From positions 5,870,001 to 5,934,000 of the forward strand of contig NZ_VFNX01000001.1 in the NCBI RefSeq assembly GCF_006715785.1: DNA of 64,000 nucleotides. Direction: 5' to 3'. The position numbers and the translations under genes were made by a program. Below are positions 35,469 through 43,882 of the stretch, piece by piece (position 1 is the stretch's first letter; every line of letters starts with the position of its first letter). The stretch comes from Streptomyces puniciscabiei (GTDB lineage: Bacteria; Actinomycetota; Actinomycetes; Streptomycetales; Streptomycetaceae). Below the pieces are notes generated by a model. That model ran no database searches. It was not told the DNA's origin and saw only the letters and a program-made list of their open reading frames with translations.

Positions 35469-36884
35469 TCACGTGTCCAGGCCCTGACCCGGCGTCGGCC
35501 CGTACCGGTCGGTCACCGGCCGGCCGGTGACCGCCGACGGATGGCTCGGCTGTGCGAGCCGCTGGTGCCGGCCGCCGTCGTCGCCGAGGCCGCGGGCCGG
35601 GCCCTGGCAGCCCTGGGCCACCGCGATGCCGAGCGCCACGAGCAACGTCACCACGACGAACACGAACAGCCGCTGACGCAGCAGCCGGGGATTGGCCGGC
35701 CGCAGCCCGGTGCCGGTCGTACGCTGCACCGGCCGCCCCGAACCGTTGCGCCGGGCCGGACGGGTCCCGTTGCCCGAGCGCCGGTCACCGCCGCGCGGCG
35801 GCGGGGTGGGACGTCCTGAACCCGGCCGCGCCGAGGCCCCCGTGCCGTTGCCGCGCGGGCCGCCGCCGGTCCGCGCGGACGCTCCGCCGCGCGCCGGCGC
35901 ACCGCCCCGGGCGGGCGCACCGCCGCGCGGCACCGGGGTGCCGGGGGCGGTGCGCCTCTGGGTGCGCTGCTGCTCGGGGTAGGTGTCCACGAGCCGCCCG
36001 GTGGGCCGGTCCGCCTCCGCGGCCCGCGGCGCCGGCGGCCGTACGTCGGTCAGGCCCTGCGCCTCGCGGGCGGCGATCTCCTTCAGCCGCAGCGACAGCT
36101 GCAGCGTGCTGGGCCGGTCCTCGGGGTCCTTCGCCAGGCAGGCCCGCACCAGCGGGGCGAGCGCGTCCGGTACGCCGTGCAGCTGCGGCTCCTCGTGCAC
36201 CACCCGGTACAGCATCACCTCGGAACTGCCGTGCCCGAAGGGCGAGTCGCCGGTGGAGGCGTAGGCGAGGGTCGCGCCCAGGGAGAACACGTCCGTCGCC
36301 GGGGTGACGGCCGCGCCGCGCACCTGCTCGGGTGCGAGGAACCCGGGGGAGCCGACCGCCGTACCGACATGGGTGAGTGTGGAGGCGCCGGTGGCCCAGG
36401 CGATGCCGAAGTCGATGATCCGCGGCCCCTTGGGGGACAGCAGGATGTTGGACGGCTTGAGGTCCCGGTGGACCACGCCGGCCTCGTGCACCGCGACCAG
36501 GCCCTCGGAAAGGGCCGCGCCGACCGCCGCCGTGTCGGCCGCGCTCAGGGGGCCCTCGTCGGCGACCTTGTCGTGCAGGGAGGGGCCGGGCACGTACTGC
36601 GTGGCGAACCAGGGCCGCTCGGCCTCCAGGTCCGCGGCGACCAGCCGGGCCGTGCAGCCGCCCCTGATCCGCCGGGCCGCCGAGACCTCCCGGGCGAACC
36701 GCGACCGGAACTCCTGGTCCTCCGCGAGATCCGGCCGGATCACCTTCAGCGCGACCCGTTGCCCCTTCTTGTCGGAGCCGAGGTAGACCACGCCCATCCC
36801 ACCCGCGCCGAGCCGTCGGTGAAGCCTGAACGAGCCGACGACGCGCGGGTCCTCGCGCCTCAGGCGCATCATCGCCATGTTCAT
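35469..36884 (-). CDS. Membrane Ser/Thr protein kinase
   Basis: 471 residues. A PknB-type kinase domain occupies about residues 17-285: glycine loop GAGGMGVVYLG, catalytic lysine in VALKVIR (K47), HRDLKPSN (139-146), DFG (158-160) and the APEQ activation-loop end. A long, basic, Gly/Pro/Arg-rich linker with RGGAPARGG repeats follows, then one membrane helix (about 409-429, FVFVVVTLLVALGIAVAQ) and a short exported tail with no recognisable sensor domain. The start is one of several close ATGs (36884, 36878, 36872). Confidence 0.88.
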   Translation of the reverse strand: MNMAMMRLRREDPRVVGSFRLHRRLGAGGMGVVYLGSDKKGQRVALKVIRPDLAEDQEFRSRFAREVSAARRIRGGCTARLVAADLEAERPWFATQYVPGPSLHDKVADEGPLSAADTAAVGAALSEGLVAVHEAGVVHRDLKPSNILLSPKGPRIIDFGIAWATGASTLTHVGTAVGSPGFLAPEQVRGAAVTPATDVFSLGATLAYASTGDSPFGHGSSEVMLYRVVHEEPQLHGVPDALAPLVRACLAKDPEDRPSTLQLSLRLKEIAAREAQGLTDVRPPAPRAAEADRPTGRLVDTYPEQQRTQRRTAPGTPVPRGGAPARGGAPARGGASARTGGGPRGNGTGASARPGSGRPTPPPRGGDRRSGNGTRPARRNGSGRPVQRTTGTGLRPANPRLLRQRLFVFVVVTLLVALGIAVAQGCQGPARGLGDDGGRHQRLAQPSHPSAVTGRPVTDRYGPTPGQGLDT

Positions 36885-37487
36885 CCCCGCTGCCCGGTCC
36901 CTGTGACGTGGCACAGCTTACGTTTCCACGGCCGCCTGCGCGCAGAGGCCGCGCCCTCCGGTCCGGACGGATTGTGCCGACCGCCGGTACGAGGTGAAAC
37001 GCGGTCAGGAAGCGGGCCGGCACGGGGTCCTTGGAGCGTGGGAACCCTCAACCGATCATCGCTGTCCGGGTGTTGAGGTCGCGAGAGGCCAGGACCTGCG
37101 GGTCGGGGCAGCCGTCCGGCGCCCACCGCGGACCGACCGCGGACCCGGACGCGGGACGGGCCGCGCACCGGACGCGGCACATCTCCCACACCCGTCCGGA
37201 GTGATCGAAGTCACTCCTCGTGCTCGCCGGACCCTTCGGAAATGACCGGACACAGCGGGCGGCCCCTTCCGGGAAGACCCCGAGACCCCGACCCGCGTCT
37301 CCACCCAGGGGAGTACGTCCCGAGTTGTGGCTCATCCTCGGGGAGGCCCGGCAATCGGTACGAGGGCATGACGCCCGGCAGGCGCCCCGCACCTAGATTT
37401 GAGGTCAGGCGGCGGGTGCAGCACTCGTCCCCCGAGGTCAGACACCCGCCGCTGCCGACGACAACCGACACGGTCAGGAGAGGGACC
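36885..37487. other. 603-bp divergent region between kinase and small membrane protein
   Basis: No gene that I can support. It contains the inverted repeat GGAGTGA-N6-TCACTCC (37198-37217), a candidate operator. Reading frames here are high-GC shadows. Confidence 0.5.
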
Positions 37488-37664
37488 ATGGCCCACACGG
37501 CACCGCGACGCCCGGCGTTCGCACCGCGCCGCACGGGCCGTCGCCACCCCCTGGTGGCGACGCTCATGGCCCTTCCCCTGGCGGCCCTGCTCCTGCTCGT
37601 CTTCGACGGCTGGGAGACGGTGGCCACACAGGCGTCGTCCGTGGGTGCGATGCTGGGGCGCTGA
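37488..37664 (+). CDS. Small single-helix membrane protein, unknown function
   Basis: 58 residues. A basic Pro/Arg-rich start (MAHTAPRRPAFAPRRTGRRH) leads into one membrane helix (LVATLMALPLAALLLLVF), then WETVATQASSVGAMLGR. The ribosome site CAGGAGAGGG fits the ATG well, and a perfect terminator hairpin follows at 37753, so it is a real small gene, though nothing points to its job. Confidence 0.72.
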   Translation: MAHTAPRRPAFAPRRTGRRHPLVATLMALPLAALLLLVFDGWETVATQASSVGAMLGR

Positions 37665-37752
37665 GCGGCGACCCCAGGCCCGGAAGAGCGGTCCGGGCGG
37701 GGACATCCATCCAGGAAACCCCGTGGGGACGGGGGTGCGGCGGACGGCACAA

Positions 37753-37784
37753 ATGCCGGCGCAGCTGGGGAGCTGCGCCGGCAT
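37753..37784 (+). terminator. Terminator of the small membrane-protein gene
   Basis: Perfect 14-bp stem (ATGCCGGCGCAGCT and complement) with GGGG loop, followed by GCGCCGTTTT. Confidence 0.85.
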
Positions 37785-37854
37785 GCGCCGTTTTCGGGCG
37801 CGGCGCGCGTGGGACGGAGGCGGGGGCACGCCGTGGAGGTGCGGCGCATTGCCG

Positions 37855-37927
37855 CGTGCGGGTGCGTCGTGGCTGCTCGCGCCCACGCGGCGGAGCCTCA
37901 CATCGATCCAGCCCCGCCCCTTCGGGG
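37855..37927 (-). repeat. Conserved intergenic element, copy 2
   Basis: Reverse complement closely matches 18511-18580 (GATCGATGTG, GGCTCCGC, GCGTGGGCGCGA, CAGC shared in the same order and spacing). It lies between same-strand genes here, whereas copy 1 lies between convergent genes, so a simple two-way terminator does not explain it fully. Confidence 0.75.
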
Positions 37928-38178
37928 CACCTCCCGCCGTCGACGTCCACCCGGCCGCGGCGGGTGTACGGCCTGCGCGGCCTGCGGGCGGTCGTGCTGC
38001 TTGGCGCGGTGCCCACCCAGCACCGCGCCAGCCGTACGAACTGCGCAGCGTGCGGGCAGCCGTGCCGCTGGGGTGGCGCGGGTGGGCGCAGGCGGCACCC
38101 CGCCGGCGCGAGCGAGCCTCCCCACCCCCGGTCGGCACCAGTACCCTCACCAGCGCACCCCACCGTCCCGAGGCACCG

Positions 38179-39135
38179 TTGACCACTGACACCCCCGCCC
38201 TCATACCCGCGCTCACCGCGAAGGTCAGGGCCGCCGCACACCCCGGCACCGGCGGAGCCCCCTGCGTCTGCGGCACCGTCCCTCTCGCCGACCGCCCCGA
38301 CGCCACCGTCGTACGGCACGCCGGAACCGTCGCCAAGGCTCACGCCCCCGGTACCGACCCCGCCGAGCTGACCCGGCGCCTCGCCGTGGCCGCCGGCCTC
38401 CCCGACGTACTCCTCCCCCCGCTCGCCCCTGTCCCCGCACCCGTGCTGAACCGCCTGGCGACGTTCTGGCCGTACGGCACCCCCGTGGACCCCGACGACC
38501 GGGACGCGGCGCCCTGGGAGGCCACCGCCGTCCTCCTCGCCCGGTTGCACCGCACGCCGCCACCCGCCGGCCTGCCCCCGATGCGCGGCCCCGTCAACGC
38601 CGCCCGCGCCGTCGCCCGGCTGCACTCGGTCCTGCGTTCCACGCCGCATCCGGCGGCCGGCCCGGTCCTCGCCGCCTGGGCCGCGCTGCCCGCCTGGGCC
38701 CGGGCCGAGGCCCCCATGCCCGGCACCCCTGCCCTCTGCCACGGCGACCTGCACCTCGGCCAGCTCGTCCGCCACCCGGCACCGGACGGCCCCTGGCGCC
38801 TGATCGACGTCGACGACCTGGGAGCCGGCGTCCCGGCCTGGGACCTCGCCCGGCCCGCCGCCTGGTATGCCTGCGGCCTCCTCCCGCCCGACGAGTGGAC
38901 GCGCTTCCTCGGCGCGTACCAGCGGGCCGGCGGCCCGGCCGTACCCGCGGCCGGCGACCCCTGGCCCGCCCTGGACGTCCCGGCCCGCGCGCTGACCGTG
39001 CAGACGGCCGCCCGCGCCGTCGCCAAGGCGCTCGCGGCCGGCCGTCCGCTGGACGAGGTGGAACAGGCGACTGTCGACGCATGTGCCCGAATGACCCCGA
39101 TTCCGCACCAGTTGGCGCCCGGCGTGACGGACTAG
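38179..39135 (+). CDS. Aminoglycoside-phosphotransferase-fold kinase-like protein
   Basis: 318 residues with an APH/choline-kinase fold: the catalytic motif LCHGDLHLGQLVRH (HGDxH with Q where many have N) and the metal-binding motif LIDVDDLGAG. It probably phosphorylates a small hydroxyl compound; nothing ties it to antibiotic resistance. The TTG at 38179 is the best start, with CCCGAGG upstream; the 780 bases of open frame before it are intergenic repeat and hairpin sequence. The downstream zinc-ribbon gene lies 80 bp away. Confidence 0.75.
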   Translation: MTTDTPALIPALTAKVRAAAHPGTGGAPCVCGTVPLADRPDATVVRHAGTVAKAHAPGTDPAELTRRLAVAAGLPDVLLPPLAPVPAPVLNRLATFWPYGTPVDPDDRDAAPWEATAVLLARLHRTPPPAGLPPMRGPVNAARAVARLHSVLRSTPHPAAGPVLAAWAALPAWARAEAPMPGTPALCHGDLHLGQLVRHPAPDGPWRLIDVDDLGAGVPAWDLARPAAWYACGLLPPDEWTRFLGAYQRAGGPAVPAAGDPWPALDVPARALTVQTAARAVAKALAAGRPLDEVEQATVDACARMTPIPHQLAPGVTD

Positions 39136-39215
39136 GCTGCAACCGGCCAGGGCTGGACGGAGTCTGTCCTGGGGAGACGCGAAGCAGGACCGACCGGCGA
39201 GGAGTTGAGCCGACC

Positions 39216-39503
39216 ATGCATTGTCCGAAGTGTCACGCGCCGATGCACACCTACAACCGCAGCGGCGTCCAGATCGAGCAGTGCAGCGGCTGCCGCGGCA
39301 TCTTCCTCGACTACGGCGAGCTGGAGGCGCTGACGCAGCTGGAGGCCCAGTGGTCCAAGCCCGTCCCGCCCGCCCCGCAGGCCTACCCGGCGCCGCCGGC
39401 ACCCGCCTGGGGCGCCCCGCACGGCGGTCACCACGCCGGCCACGGGCACCACGGCCCCCACGGCCACCACAAGAGCTGGGCGCACATGCTGTTCTCCAGC
39501 TGA
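39216..39503 (+). CDS. Zinc-ribbon (TFIIB-type) small protein with His-rich tail
   Basis: 95 residues. CPKCHAPM and QCSGCRGIFLDYGELEAL form the zinc ribbon (residues 3-6 and 25-28), a fold known from a widespread small-protein family of unknown role. The tail is Pro-rich and then His/Gly-rich (HGGHHAGHGHHGPHGHH), a probable metal-binding stretch. GGCGAGGAGT precedes the ATG. A strong terminator follows and the tRNA cluster is next. Confidence 0.8.
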   Translation: MHCPKCHAPMHTYNRSGVQIEQCSGCRGIFLDYGELEALTQLEAQWSKPVPPAPQAYPAPPAPAWGAPHGGHHAGHGHHGPHGHHKSWAHMLFSS

Positions 39504-39512
39504 GCACACGAA

Positions 39513-39542
39513 CAAGCCCCCGGTCGCGAGACCGGGGGCTTG
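39513..39542. terminator. Terminator between the zinc-ribbon gene and the tRNA cluster
   Basis: Perfect 13-bp stem (CAAGCCCCCGGTC with its complement), loop GCGA. It sits at the convergent end of both the zinc-ribbon gene and the minus-strand tRNA operon and can stop both. Confidence 0.88.
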
Positions 39543-39550
39543 CCGCTGTG

Positions 39551-39622
39551 TGGACGATACTGGGATTGAACCAGTGACCTCTTCCGTGTCAGGGAAGCGC
39601 TCTCCCGCTGAGCTAATCGTCC
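39551..39622 (-). tRNA. tRNA-Val (GAC)
   Basis: 72-nt cloverleaf with acceptor GGACGAT/ATCGTCC, anticodon loop CTGACAC (anticodon GAC), and T loop TTCAATC. Discriminator A. No CCA encoded. Identical to the copy at 39771-39842. Confidence 0.97.
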
Positions 39623-39651
39623 GCGGGCCGTGACCCGGGGGTCACGGACAG

Positions 39652-39723
39652 TGCGCGATACTGGGATTGAACCAGTGACCTCTTCCGTGTCAGGGAAGCG
39701 CTCTCCCGCTGAGCTAATCGCGC
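39652..39723 (-). tRNA. tRNA-Val (GAC), variant acceptor stem
   Basis: Same body and anticodon GAC as its neighbours, but the acceptor stem is GCGCGAT/ATCGCGC with compensating changes on both sides, so the gene is functional. A small hairpin (CCGTGACC-CGGG-GGTCACGG, 39628-39647) lies between it and the next tRNA. Confidence 0.97.
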
Positions 39724-39770
39724 GGGTGGGGATCTTCGAGAAGACCCGTGGATCCTGCGAGAAGATCCAG

Positions 39771-39842
39771 TGGACGATACTGGGATTGAACCAGTGACCT
39801 CTTCCGTGTCAGGGAAGCGCTCTCCCGCTGAGCTAATCGTCC
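39771..39842 (-). tRNA. tRNA-Val (GAC)
   Basis: 72 nt, identical to 39551-39622. The spacer to the next tRNA contains GGATCTTC...GAAGATCC, a likely processing hairpin. Confidence 0.97.
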
Positions 39843-39846
39843 TTGG

Positions 39847-39917
39847 AGGTGGAGACGGGATTTGAACCCGTGTAGACGGCTTTGCAGGCCGTTGCCTCGC
39901 CTCTCGGCCACTCCACC
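39847..39917 (-). tRNA. tRNA-Cys (GCA)
   Basis: 71-nt cloverleaf, acceptor GGTGGAG/CTCCACC, anticodon loop CTGCAAA, discriminator T. It starts only 4 bp before the neighbouring valine tRNA, so the cluster is a single precursor transcript. Confidence 0.96.
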
Positions 39918-39955
39918 AGGAGTGTAGGGGATCGGGACGACCCCTTCTTCCTTCG

Positions 39956-40028
39956 AGCGGACGACGAGGCTCGAACTCGCGACCTCAACCTTGGCAAGGT
40001 TGCGCTCTACCAACTGAGCTACGTCCGC
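39956..40028 (-). tRNA. tRNA-Gly (GCC)
   Basis: 73-nt cloverleaf, acceptor GCGGACG/CGTCCGC, anticodon loop TTGCCAA. First gene of the minus-strand tRNA operon. Confidence 0.96.
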
Positions 40029-40069
40029 TTGTCGTTTCGGTCCGCTTCCGCGTCCCGGCGACGTGTTGA

Positions 40070-40097
40070 ACTCTAGCGGATTCCCGGGCCAGTACAA
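40070..40097 (-). promoter_or_regulatory. Promoter of the tRNA operon
   Basis: On the minus strand, TTGTAC, a 16-bp spacer and TAGAGT, about 42 bp before tRNA-Gly. Good match to the housekeeping consensus. Confidence 0.65.
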
Positions 40098-40206
40098 AAA
40101 CGCGTTTGCGCAGCGTGCTGCGCTGCCCCCGGCGGACCCCGTGGTCAGAGCCCCCTCCGGGACATCCCGGGGCCACCTGTCGGACACCCGACCTAGACTC
40201 GACCAC

Positions 40207-41262
40207 GTGCTTCACCACCTTTCCGGCCTCCCTCCCCTGGCCCGCTTCGGCGACCGCGTCGCCACGGGTCTCGTCGACGTGACCAGCGACCCGGCCGCCC
40301 TGGACTCCACGGGCTTCTGGGCCGTCTGCGCGGACTTCGAGGGCGGCCTGACCTGCGCCCGCTTCGCGGACGTGCGCGAGGAGCCGGTGCCCGCCCCGGT
40401 GCCGGGCGGCTGGCGGGGCCCGGCGGTGGGGGAGTGGACCTCCTCCCTGGACCGGGCCGCGTACACGACCGCTGTCCGCCGGATACGCGAGCACATAGCG
40501 GCCGGCGAGGTCTACCAGGCCAACCTCTGCCGGGTGCTCGGCGCGCCGGTCGCCCCGGACGCCGACGTCGACGCCCTGACCGCCCTGCTGGCGCGCGGCA
40601 ACCCGGCGCCGTACGCGGGGACGATCAGGCTGCCCGAGCACGGCGTGGAGATCGCCACCGCCTCGCCCGAGCTGTTCCTGCGCCGTCGCGGGCGTGTCGT
40701 GGAGTCGGGGCCGATCAAGGGCACCGGACGCACGGAGGCGGACCTGCTGGAGAAGGACTACGCCGAGAACGTGATGATCGTGGACCTGGTCCGCAACGAC
40801 ATCGGGCGTGTCTGCGCGACCGGCAGCGTCACCGTCCCCGATCTGTGCGCCGTGGAGAAGCACCCCGGCCTGGTCCACCTGGTCTCCACGGTCCGCGGCG
40901 AGCTGCGGGACGGGGCGGGCTGGCCGGACCTGCTGGCCGCCGCCTTCCCGCCCGGCTCGGTGACCGGTGCCCCCAAGTCGAGCGCCCTCACGATCATCGA
41001 GGCCCTCGAGACCGCCCCGCGCGGGCCGTACTGCGGGGGCATCGGCTGGGTCGACGCCGACCGGGGCACGGGCGAGCTGGCCGTGGGCATCCGCACCTTC
41101 TGGATCGACCGGGGGGCCGGGATGCTGCGCTTCGGCACCGGCGCCGGCATCACCTGGGGCTCCGACCCCGAGGGTGAGTGGCGGGAGACCGAGCTGAAGG
41201 CGTCCCGGCTGCTCGCGGTAGCGTCGGGGGCGTACGAGGCAAGTGGAGAGGTGTTGGCATGA
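40207..41262 (+). CDS. pabB: Chorismate-binding enzyme, aminodeoxychorismate synthase component I
   Basis: 351 residues. The chorismate-binding domain is complete: IAAGEVYQANLCR, GPIKGTGRTEADLLEKDYAENVMIVDLVRND and GSVTGAPKSSALTIIEALE. It turns chorismate plus ammonia from a partner glutaminase (not in the window) into 4-amino-4-deoxychorismate for folate. The GTG has a -10-like TAGACT seven bases upstream and no Shine-Dalgarno: probably leaderless. Starting further upstream would add unmatched residues. Its stop overlaps the pabC start (ATGA), so the two folate genes are co-translated. Confidence 0.87.
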   Translation: MLHHLSGLPPLARFGDRVATGLVDVTSDPAALDSTGFWAVCADFEGGLTCARFADVREEPVPAPVPGGWRGPAVGEWTSSLDRAAYTTAVRRIREHIAAGEVYQANLCRVLGAPVAPDADVDALTALLARGNPAPYAGTIRLPEHGVEIATASPELFLRRRGRVVESGPIKGTGRTEADLLEKDYAENVMIVDLVRNDIGRVCATGSVTVPDLCAVEKHPGLVHLVSTVRGELRDGAGWPDLLAAAFPPGSVTGAPKSSALTIIEALETAPRGPYCGGIGWVDADRGTGELAVGIRTFWIDRGAGMLRFGTGAGITWGSDPEGEWRETELKASRLLAVASGAYEASGEVLA

Positions 41263-42080
41263 GGATCTGGCTGGACGGCGGGCTGCGGGACCTGGAGTCC
41301 GCCCGCGTCTCCGTCTTCGACCACGGGCTGACCGTCGGCGACGGCATCTTCGAGACGGTGAAGGCGGTCCACGGCAGGCCGTTCGCCCTCACCCGGCACC
41401 TGGACCGGCTGACCCGCTCGGCCCGGGGCCTCGGCCTGCCCGACCCCGACCACGACGAGGTCCGCGAGGCCTGCGCGGCGGTCCTGGAGGCGAACCCGAT
41501 GCCGCTCGGCCGGCTGCGGATCACCTACACCGGCGGCCACGGCCCGCTCGGCTCCGACCGCGGCGAGCAGGGCCCGACCCTCGTGGTCGCCCTCGGCGAG
41601 ACCACCCGCCGCCCCGACACCACCGCCGTGATCACCGTCCCGTGGACCCGCAACGAACGCGGCGCCCTCACCGGCCTGAAGACCACCTCGTACGCGGAGA
41701 ACGTCGTCGCCCTCGCCCGCGCCCATGAGCACGGCGCGTCGGAAGCACTGTTCGGCAACACGGTCGGACAGCTCTGCGAGGGCACCGGGTCGAACGTCTT
41801 CGTCGTCCTCGACGGCGAGATCCACACCCCGCCGGTCGCCTCCGGCTGCCTGCCCGGCATCACCCGCGCGCTGACCGTCGAGTGGACCGGCGCCAAGGAG
41901 ACCGACCTGCCGCTGGACGTACTGCGGGGCGCCGACGAGATCTTCCTCACCTCGACCCTGCGCGACATCCAGGCCATCCACCGCGTCGACGACCGCGAGC
42001 TGCCCGGCACCCCCGGCCCGGTGACCGCCAAGGCCATGCGGATCTTCGACGAGCGGTCCGGGCAGGACCTGGACCCCTGA
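41259..42080 (+). CDS. pabC: Aminodeoxychorismate lyase, class IV PLP enzyme
   Basis: 273 residues of the fold-type IV PLP family: VFDHGLTVGDGIFETVKA near the start, the PLP lysine in GLKTTSYAENV, and LCEGTGSNVFVV. It releases 4-aminobenzoate and pyruvate from aminodeoxychorismate; branched-chain aminotransferases share the fold, but pairing with pabB favours the lyase. The ATG overlaps the pabB stop, with GGAGAGG upstream. Confidence 0.86.
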   Translation: MRIWLDGGLRDLESARVSVFDHGLTVGDGIFETVKAVHGRPFALTRHLDRLTRSARGLGLPDPDHDEVREACAAVLEANPMPLGRLRITYTGGHGPLGSDRGEQGPTLVVALGETTRRPDTTAVITVPWTRNERGALTGLKTTSYAENVVALARAHEHGASEALFGNTVGQLCEGTGSNVFVVLDGEIHTPPVASGCLPGITRALTVEWTGAKETDLPLDVLRGADEIFLTSTLRDIQAIHRVDDRELPGTPGPVTAKAMRIFDERSGQDLDP

Positions 42081-42115
42081 GCCGGGGACGGGCCGAGGAC
42101 GGTGCGGAAAACGGG

Positions 42116-42144
42116 CTGACTCGGTGGCCGGCCACGGGTAGAAC
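42116..42144 (+). promoter_or_regulatory. Promoter of the tandem GNAT gene
   Basis: CTGACT (42116-42121), a 17-bp spacer and TAGAAC (42139-42144). Transcription should begin about at the ATG (42152), so the message is likely leaderless. Confidence 0.65.
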
Positions 42145-42151
42145 ACCTGTG

Positions 42152-42976
42152 ATGACCACGACCCTGCGGCCGGTCGAGCCGCTGCAGCAGCACCCCGACG
42201 GCACCCGTTCCCGTCGCTACCAGGTGTGCGTGAACAGCCGCCCCGTCGGCGAGATCCACCTCGGCACCTCGCCGTCCCTCGGCGACTCGGTGGCCCGCGT
42301 CGTCGACCTGCGGATCGCCGAGCCCGACCGGCGGCGCGGCCGGGGCACGGTGGCCGCGCTCGCCGCCGAGGAGGTGGCGCGCGGCTGGGGCTGCACGCAG
42401 ATCGAGACCCTGGTCCCCGCCTCGGCCGACATCGCCCTGCGCCTGTTCGGCGCCCTCGGATACACCCTGCGCAACCGCGGCATGGAGAAGCGCCTCGGCA
42501 CCACCCCGCCCGGGCTGCCGCCGGGCAACAGGGCGCGGCCCATGACCGAAGCCGAGTTCGCCGCGTGGCTGGCGTCCGAGACCGAGCGGTACGCGCGCTC
42601 GTGGATCGAGCGCGGTGTCCCCGAGGCCACGGCCCACGCCAAGGCACGCAGGAACCACGAGGCACTGTTGCCGGACGGTCTCGCGACCGCCGGCATGATC
42701 TGCAGCGTCCTGGAGCACGAAGGGACCCGGGTGGGCACGCTGTGGGTCGCCCTGCAGGACACCAGGGCGTACGTGTTCGACGTAGCGGCCGACGCGGCCC
42801 AGCGCGGCCGGGGACACGGCCGCACGCTGATGCTGCTGGCCGAGCGCCAGGCGATCGAGGCCGGCCGGCCGGTCCTAGGCCTCAATGTGTTCGCGGGCAA
42901 CACCCCGGCCGAGCGGCTGTACGAGTCACTCGGCTACGAGACGACGACCCACTCCCTCGCCAAACCCCTGCTCTAG
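42152..42976 (+). CDS. Tandem-domain GNAT acetyltransferase
   Basis: 274 residues with two GNAT domains: about 25-110 (VVDLRIAEPDRRRGRGTVAALAAEE) and about 130-270 (YVFDVAADAAQRGRGHGRTLMLLAERQ, LNVFAGNTPAERLYESLGYE). Only the second keeps the full acetyl-CoA motif and probably does the chemistry; this dual arrangement occurs in the mycothiol synthase MshD family, but the identity to MshD is not established here. Leaderless start inferred from the promoter position. Confidence 0.85.
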   Translation: MTTTLRPVEPLQQHPDGTRSRRYQVCVNSRPVGEIHLGTSPSLGDSVARVVDLRIAEPDRRRGRGTVAALAAEEVARGWGCTQIETLVPASADIALRLFGALGYTLRNRGMEKRLGTTPPGLPPGNRARPMTEAEFAAWLASETERYARSWIERGVPEATAHAKARRNHEALLPDGLATAGMICSVLEHEGTRVGTLWVALQDTRAYVFDVAADAAQRGRGHGRTLMLLAERQAIEAGRPVLGLNVFAGNTPAERLYESLGYETTTHSLAKPLL

Positions 42977-43039
42977 GCACCGGCCGGGCTCCCGCGGTGC
43001 GTCCCGCGGCGTGTCCCGCGGCGTGTCCTGGGGCGCGGC

Positions 43040-43564
43040 TCAGGCCTCCTGGCCGCCCAGCAGCCGGTCGGCGATCTCCTCGATGCGCGTCCGCAGCCCC
43101 TCCTGGCTCTTGCCGCCGTCGAGGCGTTCCCCGCCGATGACGTACGTCGGCGTGCCGGTCACCCCGATCGCCTTGCCCTCGGCCTGGTCGGCGTCCACGA
43201 TCAGGATGTGCCGGCCGTCGATCAGCGCGGTGTCGAACTCCTCGGCGTCCAGGCCCAGTTCACGGGCCACCTCGACCAGGAAGGGCTCGCCCCCGCGATC
43301 CAGCTCCTCGACCCGCTCCAGCACGGCCTCCACGTACGGCCAGCCCTTGCCCTGCACCAGCGCCTCCTCGGCGGCCTGCGCGGCGGCGAAGGCGTGCTTG
43401 TGCTTCTCCAGCGGGAAGTGCCGCAGCCGCAGCTCGAGACGGTCGCCGTAGCGGGCACGCAGGGCCCGGACGTCGTCCAGGGCGGTGCGGCAGTCGGGGC
43501 ACTGGAGCTCGCACCAGACGTCGAGGACCGGGGCATCGCTGCGTGCGGGGGAGGAGTCGCTCAT
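43040..43564 (-). CDS. DsbA/FrnE-like thioredoxin-fold protein
   Basis: 174 residues. The thioredoxin-fold redox motif C22-P-D-C25 follows VLDVWCELQ, and the cis-Pro loop is TGTPTYVIG. No signal peptide is seen, so it is probably cytosolic, like FrnE-type dithiol oxidoreductases. The ATG at 43564 is preferred; a longer reading runs through the upstream tandem repeats. It converges with the tandem GNAT gene. Confidence 0.87.
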   Translation of the reverse strand: MSDSSPARSDAPVLDVWCELQCPDCRTALDDVRALRARYGDRLELRLRHFPLEKHKHAFAAAQAAEEALVQGKGWPYVEAVLERVEELDRGGEPFLVEVARELGLDAEEFDTALIDGRHILIVDADQAEGKAIGVTGTPTYVIGGERLDGGKSQEGLRTRIEEIADRLLGGQEA

Positions 43565-43882
43565 GCCGACCAGTCTTCCAGGCCGGACGCGGGCGACCCA
43601 ATCGGGACGGCACGGCCGCCGTGCGGCTGCGGGATGCCACCGCCGTACGGCACGGCACCGGGATGCCACCGCCGTACGGCACCGGGACGCCACCGCCGTA
43701 CGGCACCGCACCGGCACCCCAGTAGGAGACGACCCGGAGATGTCCCTGATGTCCGGCGCGGGCGTGGCATCGCGAGGACGGGGCGGGGCAGGATGGAGGT
43801 GGACGGGGGCCGCGCGCCGTGCCGGTGCGCCGCGTCCGCCGAGCGTCGCCCTCCATCCGACCGAGCCCGCCAGGAGGACCGG
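43565..43882. other. 318-bp gap with a short tandem repeat
   Basis: Contains the repeat array at 43631-43707 and nothing that reads as a gene. The promoters of the DsbA-like gene (minus) and the membrane protein at 43883 (plus) must lie here. Confidence 0.55.
43631..43707. repeat. Short tandem repeat with palindromic centres
   Basis: Three units of GGGATGCCACCGCCGTACGGCA-type sequence: one 29-bp and two 24-bp units (43631, 43660, 43684), each centred on the palindrome GCCGTACGGC. A slippage-prone array. It may be transcribed from either neighbouring gene as stacked hairpins. Confidence 0.8.

Larger units (their letters stand above)
37665..38178. other. 514-bp gap with terminator and intergenic element
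   Basis: No gene seen. It contains a terminator hairpin (37753-37784) and a second copy of the conserved intergenic element (37855-37927). The remainder is GC-rich with no supportable frame; the next gene starts with TTG at 38179. Confidence 0.6.

Noticed and set aside
38179..39135. An aminoglycoside resistance gene
   Set aside because: The kinase-fold motif is shared by many metabolic phosphotransferases, and neither location nor context suggests resistance.
39551..40028. An integrated element at the tRNA cluster
   Set aside because: No integrase, partial tRNA copy or boundary repeat is present beside this cluster.
43631..43707. A CRISPR-like array
   Set aside because: Units are directly adjacent with no spacers, and no cas genes are in the window.
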